Assembly (NCBI RefSeq): GCF_042657365.1
Contig: NZ_JBHSKT010000004.1
Span: forward strand, 392,578-456,577
Origin: Adhaeribacter_A terreus
GTDB lineage: Bacteria; Bacteroidota; Bacteroidia; Cytophagales; Hymenobacteraceae
Direction: 5' to 3'
Length of the DNA: 64,000 bases
Shown here: piece by piece, positions 32,591 through 41,902 of the stretch
Layout of the letters: each line of letters begins with the position of its first letter
How positions within the stretch are numbered: position 1 is the stretch's first letter
Program-made: the position numbers and the translations under genes
Notes under the pieces: model-generated
The model's database searches: none
What the model saw: the letters and a program-made list of their open reading frames with translations, nothing else
Told to the model about the DNA's origin: nothing

Positions 32591-34798
32591 CTACAGGCTC
32601 CGCTCAATAAAGTTGGTCATTTGGTTGTAAAGGTGCAAACGGGTGTTGCCGCCATAAATGCCGTGGTTACGGTTCGGGTAATAAAAACTCTCGAATTGTT
32701 TGTTGGCTTTTACCAGCGCTTCGGTCATGGCAATGGCGTTCTGCACGTGCACGTTATCGTCGCCGGTTCCGTGTATCAAAAGTAATTTGGCTTTCAGCTT
32801 ATCGGCGTATTGCACCGGAGAGTTATCGTCGTAACCGGCGGCATTTTCCTGCGGGGTTTTCAGAAAACGTTCGGTGTAAACGGTATCGTAATAGCGCCAG
32901 TTGGTAACCGGAGCTACGGCAATGCCAGCTTTGAAATAATCAGCGCCTTTGGTTAAAGCCAGCAGCGTCATATATCCGCCGAAGCTCCAGCCCCAGATCC
33001 CGATGCGTGCTTTATCTACGTAAGGCAAACCACCTAAATATTTGGCCGTTTCGATCTGATCCTGGGCTTCCAGTTTGCCTAAATTGGCGTAAGTGCTTTT
33101 CTTGAAATCCGCGCCCCGGCCACCGGTTCCGCGGTTATCTACGCACACGATCATGTAGCCTTTCTGCGCCAGCATCTGGTACCACATAAAGTCTTTGGAA
33201 TTCCAGGCGTCGTTTACCTGCTGGTTGCCTGGGCCGCCGTACACAAACATCAGCACCGGATATTTTTTGCTTTGATCGAAGTTGGTTGGTTTGATCATCC
33301 AGCCGTTCAGGCTTACATTTTCGGTGGTTTTGAAATTGAAGAATTCAAGCGGCGAAGTTTCATATTGCGCTAAACGACCTTTTAAAGCAGCATTGTCTTC
33401 CAGCGTTTTGATCAGGTTCCCGTTTTTGGCGGTATGTAAACTAACGGTTAAAGGCGAATTGGCGGTAGAGAAATAATCGAGGTAATACTGAAAATCGGGG
33501 CTCATGTTGATGGTGTGCGTGCCGTTTTCTTTCGTAAGTCTGGTTTTGTTTTTCCCTTTCAGGCTGATGCGGTAAAGCTGGCGCGTCATCGGCGAAACTT
33601 CGGTGGATGTGTAGAAAACGGTATTGTTTTTCTCGTCAAAACCCAGAACCGAGCTGATTTCCCAGTTGCCTTTGGTGATCTGCTTTTTCTCCTTGCCTTT
33701 TATATCGTACAAATACAAATGGCGGAAACCGTCTTTTTCGGAGCTCATCACGAAGTGTTTGCCGTCTTTCAGATAAGTAAGATCGTCGGTAATTTCTACG
33801 TAGGCTTTGTCTTTTTCCGTTAAGATCACTTTGCTTTCGCCGGTATTGGCGTTGGCGTGCAGAATTTCCAACGTGTTCTGCAAACGATTCATTCTTCTAA
33901 TAGAAAGCAGGTTGTTGTCGGTGGTCCAGTTAATGCGCGGAATGTATTGATCCTGCTCCGGCCCCACGTTCATTTGCAAAGTTTTGCCATTTTTCAGGTC
34001 GTAAACCGAAATGGTAACTACGGAATTGGCTTCGCCGGCTTTCGGGTATTTAAAACGGTAATCGGTTGGGTATAAAGCGCCCCACATCTGCATGTTGTAT
34101 TCCGGCACGCGGCTTTCATCGAAGGTATAAAAAGCAATTCTATCGGAGTTCGGGCTCCAGAAAAAGGCTTTCGCAAACTCAAATTCTTCTTCGTAAACCC
34201 AGTCGGCAGAACCGTTAATTATGTGGTTGAATTTACCGTTGGTGGTTAATTGTTTTTCCTGCATGGTGGCCAGATCTACCACAAACAGGTTGTTGTCGCG
34301 GGCAAATGCAACCTGCTTGCCATCCGGCGAATAGGTAGCGTAACTTTGCTTGCCGCCATTGCTGAGCTTGGTTAATTTCTGGCTTTCCAGGTCGTAAACG
34401 TAATATTCGGCTTTGGAGGAACGGCGGTAAATGGGTTCGGTGGCGGTTGAAAAAAGCACTTTCTTTTCGTCGGCACTAAATTCGTAACCATCGTACTGAA
34501 TGGGTTCCTGGCTGCCTTCCACGCGCAACGCTTCGCCTTCAATGATCGTACTTACCGGCTGGCCGGTAGTTACATCTACTTTTACAATATCCGTAACCTT
34601 GTTGGCGTTATCAGCAACCTGGGAAGAATAATAGCGGCCGTCTTTCATCCAGTTTACGCCATGCACCGATTTTGCGGCAAAGGTTGGCTTGGCCCAGATA
34701 TCTTCTACCGTAATTTTAAGTTTTTGCTGCGCTTCTACTAACTTAGCACTCAAAAGAAGAACTAAGGCAAAGAAGATAGTTTTTACCTGAAAATGCAT
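32591..34798 (-). CDS. S9B family prolyl oligopeptidase (DPP IV-like)
   Basis: 735 residues. Signal peptide at 1-23 (LVLLLSAKLVEAQ). The N-terminal beta-propeller contains DWVYEEEFEFAKAFFWSPN, with the DPP IV glutamate pair EE that anchors the substrate amino terminus. The alpha/beta-hydrolase has nucleophile Ser in GWSFGGYM, Asp in GTGDDNVH and His in NRNHGIYGG. It would be an exported dipeptidyl peptidase releasing Xaa-Pro dipeptides. The 30-bp element overlaps its start codon. Confidence 0.94.
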   Translation of the reverse strand: MHFQVKTIFFALVLLLSAKLVEAQQKLKITVEDIWAKPTFAAKSVHGVNWMKDGRYYSSQVADNANKVTDIVKVDVTTGQPVSTIIEGEALRVEGSQEPIQYDGYEFSADEKKVLFSTATEPIYRRSSKAEYYVYDLESQKLTKLSNGGKQSYATYSPDGKQVAFARDNNLFVVDLATMQEKQLTTNGKFNHIINGSADWVYEEEFEFAKAFFWSPNSDRIAFYTFDESRVPEYNMQMWGALYPTDYRFKYPKAGEANSVVTISVYDLKNGKTLQMNVGPEQDQYIPRINWTTDNNLLSIRRMNRLQNTLEILHANANTGESKVILTEKDKAYVEITDDLTYLKDGKHFVMSSEKDGFRHLYLYDIKGKEKKQITKGNWEISSVLGFDEKNNTVFYTSTEVSPMTRQLYRISLKGKNKTRLTKENGTHTINMSPDFQYYLDYFSTANSPLTVSLHTAKNGNLIKTLEDNAALKGRLAQYETSPLEFFNFKTTENVSLNGWMIKPTNFDQSKKYPVLMFVYGGPGNQQVNDAWNSKDFMWYQMLAQKGYMIVCVDNRGTGGRGADFKKSTYANLGKLEAQDQIETAKYLGGLPYVDKARIGIWGWSFGGYMTLLALTKGADYFKAGIAVAPVTNWRYYDTVYTERFLKTPQENAAGYDDNSPVQYADKLKAKLLLIHGTGDDNVHVQNAIAMTEALVKANKQFESFYYPNRNHGIYGGNTRLHLYNQMTNFIERSL

Positions 34799-34806
34799 AG
34801 CGTTTT
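34778..34806 (+). repeat. 30-bp element overlapping a start codon
   Basis: TAGTTTTTACCTG, then TGCATAGCGTTTT. The minus-strand ATG of the S9 peptidase (34796-34798) lies inside it. Confidence 0.65.
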
Positions 34807-34988
34807 AAATTGTAAACCAGATTAAAAAGTTAAATTTAACCCGAATAATTTGGCTATGCAAAGGCGGAAAAGCATTTCCGGCCTAATTTTCTTAAATAGT
34901 AATATGCTATATCTAAAAATGGTATTAAGTTTGTAATGCCGAACGCGAGTAACCAAAATTTTAATTCATAATCAATTCAGTAAAAACC

Positions 34989-35615
34989 ATGAAAAAACTA
35001 AGAACCTTTTACCTGTCGTTATTAACTGTTGCGAGCTTAGGCCTAATGACAAGCTGCGGCGATGACAACGACGATCCGCAACCAGTACCAGCTCCAGCAG
35101 AAATGAGCACTTATTCTGCAAAGATCCTTGGAAACCAGCAGGCTGCTGCCGGTAGCTTCTTTGCATCTTCTACAGGCGAAGTTATTTCTGCCGGCAATGC
35201 AAAAGCAAACGCCTCTGTTATCGATTTCGGTTACTACTTCAGTGTTGGCGGAACAGCCGCAGCAGACAGCGCAACGATTGCTGCGCCGAACGATGTAAAT
35301 GCTACGCAGGTTTTTGGCGCTATCGCTTCAGCCGATTTCGCTAACTGGGCTACTAAAAACCCGACTAAATTTAAAGATCTGGGCAACAATGCCGCTTTTT
35401 ACACTGGCCCTACAAACGGCGATGAAGTTGCTGCTGTGTACACAAACATGGGTGCCACTGAAACTTCTTCTGTTAAACACTTAAACGTTGGTGATGTTTT
35501 TGCCTTCACAACAGCTGCCGGCAAACGCGGTGTTGCTATGGTTACTGCATTAAAGAAAGCTACAAACGCAGACAACAAAAGCGAGATCACAATCAATGTA
35601 AAAGTTGAGAAATAG
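34989..35615 (+). CDS. Lipoprotein of unknown function
   Basis: 208 residues. Lipobox LGLMTSC with Cys at about 23, then an acidic GDDNDDPQPVPAP linker, typical of surface-exposed Bacteroidota lipoproteins. The Ala/Thr/Asn-rich body contains YSAKILGNQQAAAGSFFAS and a C-terminal beta strand, KSEITINVKVEK. No enzyme motif. A TAAGTTTG box lies at 34926-34933 upstream without a clear -33 partner. It is followed by a terminator and stands alone. Confidence 0.72.
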   Translation: MKKLRTFYLSLLTVASLGLMTSCGDDNDDPQPVPAPAEMSTYSAKILGNQQAAAGSFFASSTGEVISAGNAKANASVIDFGYYFSVGGTAAADSATIAAPNDVNATQVFGAIASADFANWATKNPTKFKDLGNNAAFYTGPTNGDEVAAVYTNMGATETSSVKHLNVGDVFAFTTAAGKRGVAMVTALKKATNADNKSEITINVKVEK

Positions 35616-35640
35616 GCCTTAACTTTTTGTTAAAAATTAA

Positions 35641-35665
35641 AAGCCTTGCAGCAATGCAAGGCTTT
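35641..35665 (+). terminator. Hairpin terminator
   Basis: AAGCCTTGCA pairs with TGCAAGGCTT around a four-base loop, followed by T6. Confidence 0.85.
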
Positions 35666-35925
35666 TTTTATGTTCCAATTCTTCGCCTGTTCAGGAGAAA
35701 GCCTTAACGCAACAATACATTTCCATCCTCTTATTCTGAATAGCAATCTTCAAACTACATCGCATTCAGCGTAAAGCACTTTTTAAGCCCGAAAGCATAC
35801 CGTTTTTTTTAGGTTTTACTACGAATAGCACGCCAGAAGAACATGCTTGCAACCTCATGACAAGTCACTTGAATTGCCGTAAAAGTGAAAACTTCTGATC
35901 CATGCAAACCAACTTCTATCCAAAC
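35666..35925. other. Intergenic stretch with one element copy
   Basis: No ORF or RNA recognised. One 30-bp element lies at 35778-35806 (ACTTTTTAAGCC ... GCATACCGTTTTT). Confidence 0.5.
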
Positions 35926-35967
35926 AAAAAAAGCAGCCATCTTAAAAATGAATGGCTGCTTTTTTTG
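35926..35967. terminator. Bidirectional hairpin terminator
   Basis: AAAAAAAGCAGCCAT pairs with ATGGCTGCTTTTTTT around 11 bases. It serves the minus-strand porin gene that ends at 36003. Confidence 0.85.
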
Positions 35968-35970
35968 TTT

Positions 35971-36001
35971 AAAAACGGTAGGGTTTTAAGCCTGAAAAGT
36001 C
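35971..36001 (-). repeat. 30-bp interspersed element
   Basis: AAAAACGGTAGGG, then TAAGCCTGAAAAGTC, abutting the stop codon of the porin gene. Confidence 0.8.
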
Positions 36002-36002
36002 A

Positions 36003-37526
36003 TTAAAAGTTGAAACCGGCGGTAATTACAAAGCTGTCGTTTCTATTTTCGGTAGCTACAATTGGCTGCGAATTATCGTTTAATTTATACGGCGAATAAT
36101 AGCTGTTCCATTTTCCGGCCACGTAAGCCGCATCCAGGAAATATCGCTTTTCTTTCAGCCCGATGCCGCCAGTAAAATATTTACGGGCGCGGTCTAAATT
36201 ACTATTAAACGCGTCGCCGTAATGCGCATAACCCGCCCGAACCCGGAAAACATCGAAACGCGCTTCTGCCCCGATCCGGTAATTCATTGCGCCACCATAA
36301 GTGCTTGAAATAATGCGGTTCTGCTGGCTGAAATAACCAGTTCCCGGATCTAACCCATACGGATTATCGTCGGAAATGCTAAAGCGCGCATCGCTGTAAT
36401 CCAGATATTCCACATCCGCCGAAATGAAACCGTATTTACCAATAAAGTAAGCAATACCGCCATTTGCCCGGAACGGAGTCGTTAAGTTATATTCAAAATT
36501 ACCGTCCAGCGTTTGCGCATAAATGCTGTTGGTGCTAAAAACGCCGGGCTTATAATTAGCCTGCATAGCCGTTGTGTAATTATCTTCCAGGCCGTAAAAA
36601 GTTGGCGTTTGAATAGTAGCCCCCAGGCGCAAAGCATCTATAGGCTTATAGATCAGACCAACTCTGAAATTTATGCCTGCTCCACTGGTTTTAAAGTAAT
36701 CGGTAAGGGTAAGCGAAGAAAAATAAGGCTCGTCGTTGCCGGCAGTTTCGGTATAAGTACGGGTTTGTTTGTAACTTACAGTTGTTAAACCAAGCGAACC
36801 GCCAATAAATAATTTATCCTTATAACTGGCGCCGTAGCTAAAATCCCACTGGTTTTGCGCGCCGCTGCTGTTTATACTTTCGCCCTGCGTAAGAATTCCT
36901 TGCCGCGCCGGCACATACAAGTTTCCGGTAGAATCTACATCTATTAAAAACGTGGCATAAGCCAGGCCTTCCAGAGAAGTAATATTATTACCGTTCGTGC
37001 CATATTCGGCATCCAGCTGCGCCTGTGTAATGTTGAAATCCCGAAGATTATCGTCGAAAGATTGCAACAGCGAATTTTTATCTGCTACCTGCCCGGTATA
37101 ACTGGTATTGGCATGCAAGGAATTCAGCCTGGTAAAACCGATCCCGAAACTTCCGCCCCGCCAATCACTTACTACATCGTCGGCTTTGCGGTCGGTAAAA
37201 ACGGCTCCAATCTGCGAAATATTAAAATTATTGCGGGAGTCTGGCGTGGCAGTATTTCCCAGAAAACTTTCTGTATCGTTAAAATTAAAGCCTGGGGTGA
37301 ACGTGAATTCGCTTTTGCGGTAAAGTCCTAAACCAGCCGGATTGCCAACCATCGTAGAAGCATCGGCACCTAAAGCAGTTTGCGCGCCAGCCAAACCTTG
37401 TATGCGGGCAGTGCCGCCAAAACCCAGCTGCGAATAGAGCAGGGCATCGGTTTCATTTTGCGCCGAAGCCCGGCCACTCCAGGCCAGCAAAGCCAGCCCG
37501 GCAGCCCATATTTTCAAATTCTTCAT
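36003..37526 (-). CDS. OmpP1/FadL-family outer-membrane transport protein
   Basis: 507 residues. Signal peptide at 1-22 (LALLAWSGRASAQ). The FadL hatch/N-terminus pattern GFGGTARIQGLAGAQTALGADAS and the NPAGLGLY motif are clear, followed by about 14 amphipathic strands and a final aromatic FVITAGFNF. Such barrels import hydrophobic molecules, and the substrate is unknown. Bacteroidota homologs are often called hemin receptor without support. The Tyr/Gly-rich lipoprotein gene ends 19 bases upstream on the same strand, so the pair may be co-expressed. Confidence 0.9.
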   Translation of the reverse strand: MKNLKIWAAGLALLAWSGRASAQNETDALLYSQLGFGGTARIQGLAGAQTALGADASTMVGNPAGLGLYRKSEFTFTPGFNFNDTESFLGNTATPDSRNNFNISQIGAVFTDRKADDVVSDWRGGSFGIGFTRLNSLHANTSYTGQVADKNSLLQSFDDNLRDFNITQAQLDAEYGTNGNNITSLEGLAYATFLIDVDSTGNLYVPARQGILTQGESINSSGAQNQWDFSYGASYKDKLFIGGSLGLTTVSYKQTRTYTETAGNDEPYFSSLTLTDYFKTSGAGINFRVGLIYKPIDALRLGATIQTPTFYGLEDNYTTAMQANYKPGVFSTNSIYAQTLDGNFEYNLTTPFRANGGIAYFIGKYGFISADVEYLDYSDARFSISDDNPYGLDPGTGYFSQQNRIISSTYGGAMNYRIGAEARFDVFRVRAGYAHYGDAFNSNLDRARKYFTGGIGLKEKRYFLDAAYVAGKWNSYYSPYKLNDNSQPIVATENRNDSFVITAGFNF

Positions 37527-37544
37527 AAGTGTCTGCTTGTTTAA

Positions 37545-38831
37545 TTATCGTCTTGGCCGTCCGCCGCCGCCACTTGGCATGCTGGAGCCAGATGAACCTC
37601 TGCCTGGTGACGAATAAGAACCACCACTATTATCGTTGCGCGAAGGTCGGCTGTTTTCATAAACCGGAGCGCTACGTTGCGGCGATGGCTGATAATTTGG
37701 CTGTGATTGCATACGACGCTGCTCTCTGCGGCTCGGCTGCTCAATTTGTACCGGCGCTTGTACCGGAGCCTCCTGTGGTCTTGCCGGGCTTACATCCTGC
37801 AAAGGCGCTCTGCCTGGGCGAGATTGCGTAGGAACCGTTGCATTATCCCGGGCCGGACGGCTGTATTCAGGAGTTGGTTGCGCATTATTCTGGAACTGGT
37901 AGTTTTCAGGCTGAATATTCTGAACCTCCCGGCCCGGACGTGAATTTTGAGCCGGACGACCACTTGGCACCTGCTGCTCACGGCCGTTCTGTGGGCTGTT
38001 GCTATTAACCGGCTGCACCGCCTTGCCTGGAGAAGTTCCTGGTTGTGCAATACGGTTCGGACGGCTGCCCGGAATTACTGTTCCGGTGTTCGGATTTGGT
38101 TGTGCAACACGGCCGCCTGGCACTGAAGGACGACCTGTTACATTATTTACCGGTGCATTACCCGGCACGTTGCTGCGGTTGGTGCGCGGCGCATAATTTA
38201 CTCGCTGGCGGTTGTAACCATAGCCATAACCACTGCCAGCATAATATCCATCGTAAAAACCATGATAGTAATTGCCGTAACCCCCACCGTAGCCGTAGCC
38301 ATAATAATCGTAAGGACCGTAACCGTAGCCATAAGGTCTGTAACCGTAATAACCATAACCCGGGTAACCAAAGCCGTAACCAATGCTGATCGTTAAACCG
38401 CGCGAAGGGTAGCAATATGGGTACCAGAACGGATCATAAAGGTTGTAGCAATAAGCGGCTGAATACCCGAAAGGCGAATAGAACGGATCATAAAAAGGAT
38501 CGGCGCTGTAATAATTATAATTCCGGAACCGGCTGCCCGCATAATTGCGCGATGAATACCGGTTATTATCGTAGTAATTGTAATTATTAGTAATAGAAGC
38601 CTGCCCGCTTTCCGCAGTAGAATATTCCGGATTGGTAACTTCTTCAGAACCTGAACCATTTTCAGAAGCTGTTACATAATTAGCTTCCGGCCGCACGGTT
38701 CGGTCTGTAGAAGCATAATACAGATCGTCGTTTTCGGAGGACTGCAGCGCCGTGGAGCTGGTACAGCTGAAAGCCAACCCGGCCAACAGCGGCAACAAAG
38801 CAGTAGTAATTATATTTTTCATGATTTTCAT
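37545..38831 (-). CDS. Low-complexity Tyr/Gly- and Pro/Arg/Gln-rich lipoprotein
   Basis: 428 residues from MKIMKN; MKNIIT three codons in is an equal alternative, and an earlier start adds 12 residues before the signal. Lipobox LAGLAFSC. After an N/Y-rich linker a Tyr/Gly block (YGYGYGPYDYYGYGYGG) spans about 150-225, and then Pro/Arg/Gln-rich repeats such as QPNPNTGTVIPGSRPNRIAQPG and NSRPGREVQNIQ run to a final GGGGRPRR. No catalytic motif. Probably a surface or matrix protein; function unknown. Confidence 0.75.
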   Translation of the reverse strand: MKIMKNIITTALLPLLAGLAFSCTSSTALQSSENDDLYYASTDRTVRPEANYVTASENGSGSEEVTNPEYSTAESGQASITNNYNYYDNNRYSSRNYAGSRFRNYNYYSADPFYDPFYSPFGYSAAYCYNLYDPFWYPYCYPSRGLTISIGYGFGYPGYGYYGYRPYGYGYGPYDYYGYGYGGGYGNYYHGFYDGYYAGSGYGYGYNRQRVNYAPRTNRSNVPGNAPVNNVTGRPSVPGGRVAQPNPNTGTVIPGSRPNRIAQPGTSPGKAVQPVNSNSPQNGREQQVPSGRPAQNSRPGREVQNIQPENYQFQNNAQPTPEYSRPARDNATVPTQSRPGRAPLQDVSPARPQEAPVQAPVQIEQPSRREQRRMQSQPNYQPSPQRSAPVYENSRPSRNDNSGGSYSSPGRGSSGSSMPSGGGGRPRR

Positions 38832-38835
38832 TTTT

Positions 38836-38864
38836 AAAACGGTATGCCCGGAAGCACAAAAACT
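38836..38864 (-). repeat. 30-bp interspersed element
   Basis: AAAACGGTATGCC, then CACAAAAACTC, four bases upstream of the lipoprotein start. From 38865 to 39024 I see no further feature. Confidence 0.65.
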
Positions 38865-39024
38865 CAAACAGTATTAAACACGCCCGGTTTACTGGTTAAT
38901 ACAGTTTTATTAACGTATTTTTGGGCCTAAATGATATTCTGATTTCTGTAATATAGTATGCAAAATTCATACCGGTTAATAATTATTTCCGGATTGATAT
39001 TGCCTTTAACAAAGATACGAAAAC

Positions 39025-40503
39025 ATGAGCAAAGCTTTACCTAAAAGAAGCGAAGATTATTCCCTCTGGTACAACGAATTAGTGAAACGTGCAGGCCTTG
39101 CTGAAAACTCCGGCGTACGTGGCTGCATGGTAATAAAACCGTACGGATTTGCCATCTGGGAAAAGATGCAGCGCATTCTGGACGACATGTTCAAAAAGAC
39201 CGGCCATTCCAACGCTTACTTCCCACTTTTCATCCCGAAAAGCATGTTTGAAGCCGAAGAAAAGAACGCCGAAGGTTTTGCCAAAGAATGCGCCGTAGTT
39301 ACCCATTACCGCCTGCAAACCGACCCTGATAACGCCGGCAAGTTACGCGTAGATCCGGAAGCCAGACTGGAAGAAGAGCTCGTTGTTAGACCAACTTCCG
39401 AAGCCATTATCTGGAGCACCTACAAGAACTGGATCCAGAGTTACCGCGACCTGCCTTTGCTCATTAACCAGTGGGCCAACGTGGTGCGCTGGGAAATGCG
39501 TACGCGCTTATTCCTGCGCACGGCAGAATTCTTATGGCAGGAAGGCCACACCGCGCACGCAACCGCCGAAGAAGCCGTAGCCGAAACGGTTCAGATGCTG
39601 CACGTATATGCTGATTTCGCTGAAAATTTCTTAGCATTACCGGTTGTAAAAGGGGTTAAAACGCCGAACGAACGCTTTGCTGGAGCATTAGACACTTATT
39701 GCATAGAAGGTTTAATGCAGGACGGAAAAGCTTTACAAGCCGGCACTTCCCACTTCTTAGGCCAGAACTTTGCACAGGCTTTCGATGTAAAATTCACTAC
39801 CAAAGAAGGCAAACAAGAGCACGTTTGGGGCACCAGCTGGGGTGTAAGTACCCGTTTAATGGGAGCCTTAGTTATGGCGCATTCCGACGATGAAGGTTTG
39901 GTTTTACCTCCGAAGTTAGCGCCGATCCAGGTTGTTTTTGTGCCGATCTTCCGGAAAGACGAAGAACTGGCGCAGATCTCCGAAACGGTAGGCAAACTGA
40001 AGCAAAAACTCGAAGCTAAAGGAATTTCCGTGAAATACGACGACCGCGATACTGAACGCCCGGGCTTTAAATTTGCCGAATGGGAACTGAAAGGCGTGCC
40101 GGTGCGTGTAGCCATTGGTCCAAGAGACTTAGAAAACGGCACCGCCGAAGTTGCCCGCCGCGATACCAAAGAAAAGCAAAGCATGCAACTCGAAGGTTTA
40201 GAAAATACCCTCGAAAACCTGCTGAACGAAATTCAGGAAAACATCTTTAACCGCGCTTTACAATTCCGCGAAGAAAATACTACCAAAGTAGATACTTACG
40301 AAGAATTCAAACGCGTTTTAGATGAAAAACCAGGCTTTGTGTTAGCGCACTGGGACGGCACGCCGGAAACCGAAGAACGCATTAAAGAAGAAACCAAAGC
40401 CACCATCCGCTGCATTGCCTTAGATACTCCGGAAGAAAATGGTGTGGATATGGTAACCGGAAAGCCATCGAGCCGCCGCGTGTATTTTGCGAGAGCGTAC
40501 TAA
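39025..40503 (+). CDS. proS: Prolyl-tRNA synthetase, archaeal/eukaryal-type
   Basis: 492 residues, the short type without the bacterial editing insertion. Class II motif 2 is VVRWEMRTRLFLRTAEFLWQEGH. TSEAIIWSTYKNWI precedes it, and motif 3 lies around GTSWGVSTRLMGALV. The C-terminal zinc-binding/WHEP-like end, GKPSSRRVYFARAY, is typical of ProS type 3 in Bacteroidota. It charges tRNA-Pro. The ATG is followed by a normal N-terminus and the gene has its own terminator. Confidence 0.97.
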   Translation: MSKALPKRSEDYSLWYNELVKRAGLAENSGVRGCMVIKPYGFAIWEKMQRILDDMFKKTGHSNAYFPLFIPKSMFEAEEKNAEGFAKECAVVTHYRLQTDPDNAGKLRVDPEARLEEELVVRPTSEAIIWSTYKNWIQSYRDLPLLINQWANVVRWEMRTRLFLRTAEFLWQEGHTAHATAEEAVAETVQMLHVYADFAENFLALPVVKGVKTPNERFAGALDTYCIEGLMQDGKALQAGTSHFLGQNFAQAFDVKFTTKEGKQEHVWGTSWGVSTRLMGALVMAHSDDEGLVLPPKLAPIQVVFVPIFRKDEELAQISETVGKLKQKLEAKGISVKYDDRDTERPGFKFAEWELKGVPVRVAIGPRDLENGTAEVARRDTKEKQSMQLEGLENTLENLLNEIQENIFNRALQFREENTTKVDTYEEFKRVLDEKPGFVLAHWDGTPETEERIKEETKATIRCIALDTPEENGVDMVTGKPSSRRVYFARAY

Positions 40504-40505
40504 AC

Positions 40506-40533
40506 AAACGGTAGCATTTTAAGCTGAAAAAGT
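40506..40533 (-). repeat. 30-bp interspersed element
   Basis: AAACGGTAGC, then TTAAGCTGAAAAAGT, two bases after the proS stop codon. Confidence 0.75.
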
Positions 40534-40543
40534 GCTTTATTCA

Positions 40544-40579
40544 AACCTTCCAGGTCTCGGAGACCTGGAAGGTTTTTTG
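40544..40579. terminator. Palindromic terminator of proS
   Basis: AACCTTCCAGGTCT and its reverse complement form a perfect 14-bp stem around CGG, followed by T6. It resembles the AAACCTCACAGGTTT palindromes elsewhere in the window. Confidence 0.8.
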
Positions 40580-40586
40580 TTTCCGG

Positions 40587-40616
40587 AAAAACGCTATGGT
40601 TTCCGGCAGAAAAAGT
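40587..40616 (-). repeat. 30-bp interspersed element
   Basis: AAAAACGCTATGG, then CCGGCAGAAAAAGT. Confidence 0.8.
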
Positions 40617-40639
40617 AAAGCAGCTTTATTGCAATGTTT

Positions 40640-41212
40640 TTATTTCAGAAGTTTCTGCCCCAAGCTATAACCTACGCCAAGGCTAGGCAAAGGAATAATC
40701 ATAAAAGGCACGTAACCAGGCACCGGAATAATAACACCCGAAATTCCGGCTTTCACAAATAAGCGGTTATCGGGCAATTGCCAGCGGCAAGCCATACGGA
40801 GCGTTGGAAGAAAGGTCATATTAGCAAATACGCCCTGGTTGCGATATTCTACATATTCACTTTTTACAAACGTAAGCCCCGTTCCAAATTCGCCTCGCAA
40901 ATTTCCTTTGCCAATGCGCCAGGGTTTTTCCGAAAGCCAGAAAAGTTCTAACGGTACAATGGCGGTTTGCGATTTTGGCCAGACCAATGCTCCCACCCGA
41001 AAAGCGGCCAGATCGTTGCCGATGGGCACCCGGAAAAAGCGTTCATAATTCAGCGAGCCGTAAACGCCATTTCCCAGCGCTTCGCCATAAATGCCGTGGC
41101 GGTACGGCAGCAGATTTGCGGCAGAATCAAGAGGCATATCCTGCGCATAACTGCTCCCTGAAAACGTTATGAAAATCAGGCAAAAAAGTAAAGCAATTTT
41201 CCTTAAAGACAT
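40640..41212 (-). CDS. Outer-membrane beta-barrel-like protein, tandem paralog
   Basis: 190 residues. Signal peptide at 1-23 (LLFCLIFITFSGSSYAQ). Shares with the adjacent gene GIYGEALGNGVYGSLNYERFFRVPIGNDLAAFRVGALV and a C-terminal GVGYSLGQK; alternating strands suggest a small barrel. Function unknown. The signal-peptide codons contain an in-frame copy of the 30-bp element (41161-41189). The two paralogs are ten bases apart, so they form an operon. Confidence 0.75.
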   Translation of the reverse strand: MSLRKIALLFCLIFITFSGSSYAQDMPLDSAANLLPYRHGIYGEALGNGVYGSLNYERFFRVPIGNDLAAFRVGALVWPKSQTAIVPLELFWLSEKPWRIGKGNLRGEFGTGLTFVKSEYVEYRNQGVFANMTFLPTLRMACRWQLPDNRLFVKAGISGVIIPVPGYVPFMIIPLPSLGVGYSLGQKLLK

Positions 41213-41221
41213 AAACGCGAA

Positions 41222-41782
41222 TTACTTTTTCCCGAAACTGTAACCAAAACTCACCCCACCCCACGGTTGAAAGCCAGGAAAACCTTCCCCATTATTAAAG
41301 AAAAAGGGCGTAAAACCGGCCCGCAGGAAGTATGGCTTATCCGGGAAATCGTAACGGGCACCCAAACGGAAGTTTGCAATGGGCCGGAAACCAGGGTTAA
41401 TGTAAACGCCTACCCTATCGTTTCTTACTTTTTCTTCGCGCTCAAAAGATTTCAGAAAAGTAACGCCGGCGCCAAACTCGAATTTCAAGGGCCGTTTTCC
41501 GTTTATAAGCGAAAATTCAACCGGCAAAATCAGGGAGTGCCAATAATCGAACGGCACCAAACTTCCACCTACGCGGATGGCGGCAACCGGATCTCCCTGC
41601 ACAAAAAAGCGCCTTTCGTAATTCAGGGAGCCATAGAGCGCATTGCCGCCGGCTTCCACATAAGTACCATTCCGCAAAAAGCCAGCTTGCTTTTGCTGCA
41701 CAACCTCAGCAGTTTGCTGTGCACGAACCTGTAAAGGCCAAAACGCTATTCCAACTAAGAAAAAAAGTAAAACTGCTTTCAT
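41222..41782 (-). CDS. Outer-membrane beta-barrel-like protein, tandem paralog
   Basis: 186 residues. Signal peptide at 1-21 (LLFFLVGIAFWPLQVRAQ). Core GTYVEAGGNALYGSLNYERRF and GVSFGYSFGKK mirror the downstream paralog. Likely product of duplication and probably first gene of the pair. Another in-frame copy of the 30-bp element lies at 41740-41768 in the signal-peptide codons. No known function. Confidence 0.75.
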   Translation of the reverse strand: MKAVLLFFLVGIAFWPLQVRAQQTAEVVQQKQAGFLRNGTYVEAGGNALYGSLNYERRFFVQGDPVAAIRVGGSLVPFDYWHSLILPVEFSLINGKRPLKFEFGAGVTFLKSFEREEKVRNDRVGVYINPGFRPIANFRLGARYDFPDKPYFLRAGFTPFFFNNGEGFPGFQPWGGVSFGYSFGKK

Positions 41783-41847
41783 ATCTTTTCCTTTTTTTAT
41801 TTAAAACTATGTTATTCCTAACAAAAATCAAACACTCTGAATAGAAT

Positions 41848-41876
41848 TTTGTTTCCCGTAGAAAATCGTATCTTTA
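41848..41876 (+). promoter_or_regulatory. Bacteroidota-type promoter of nfeD
   Basis: TTTG at 41848-41851, 17-base spacer, TATCTTTA at 41869-41876, 26 bases before the ATG. Confidence 0.6.
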
Positions 41877-41902
41877 AGCAATACAATTAATTCCCGAAGA
41901 AA

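Noticed and set aside
38045..38389. A 114-codon plus-strand His/Asn-rich ORF opposite the Tyr/Gly-rich lipoprotein
   Set aside because: Low complexity arises from the complementary strand of the Tyr/Gly repeat; no start context or homology.
39696..40184. A 162-codon minus-strand ORF inside proS
   Set aside because: Shadow of proS codons; Ser/Lys-rich and unlike any known protein.
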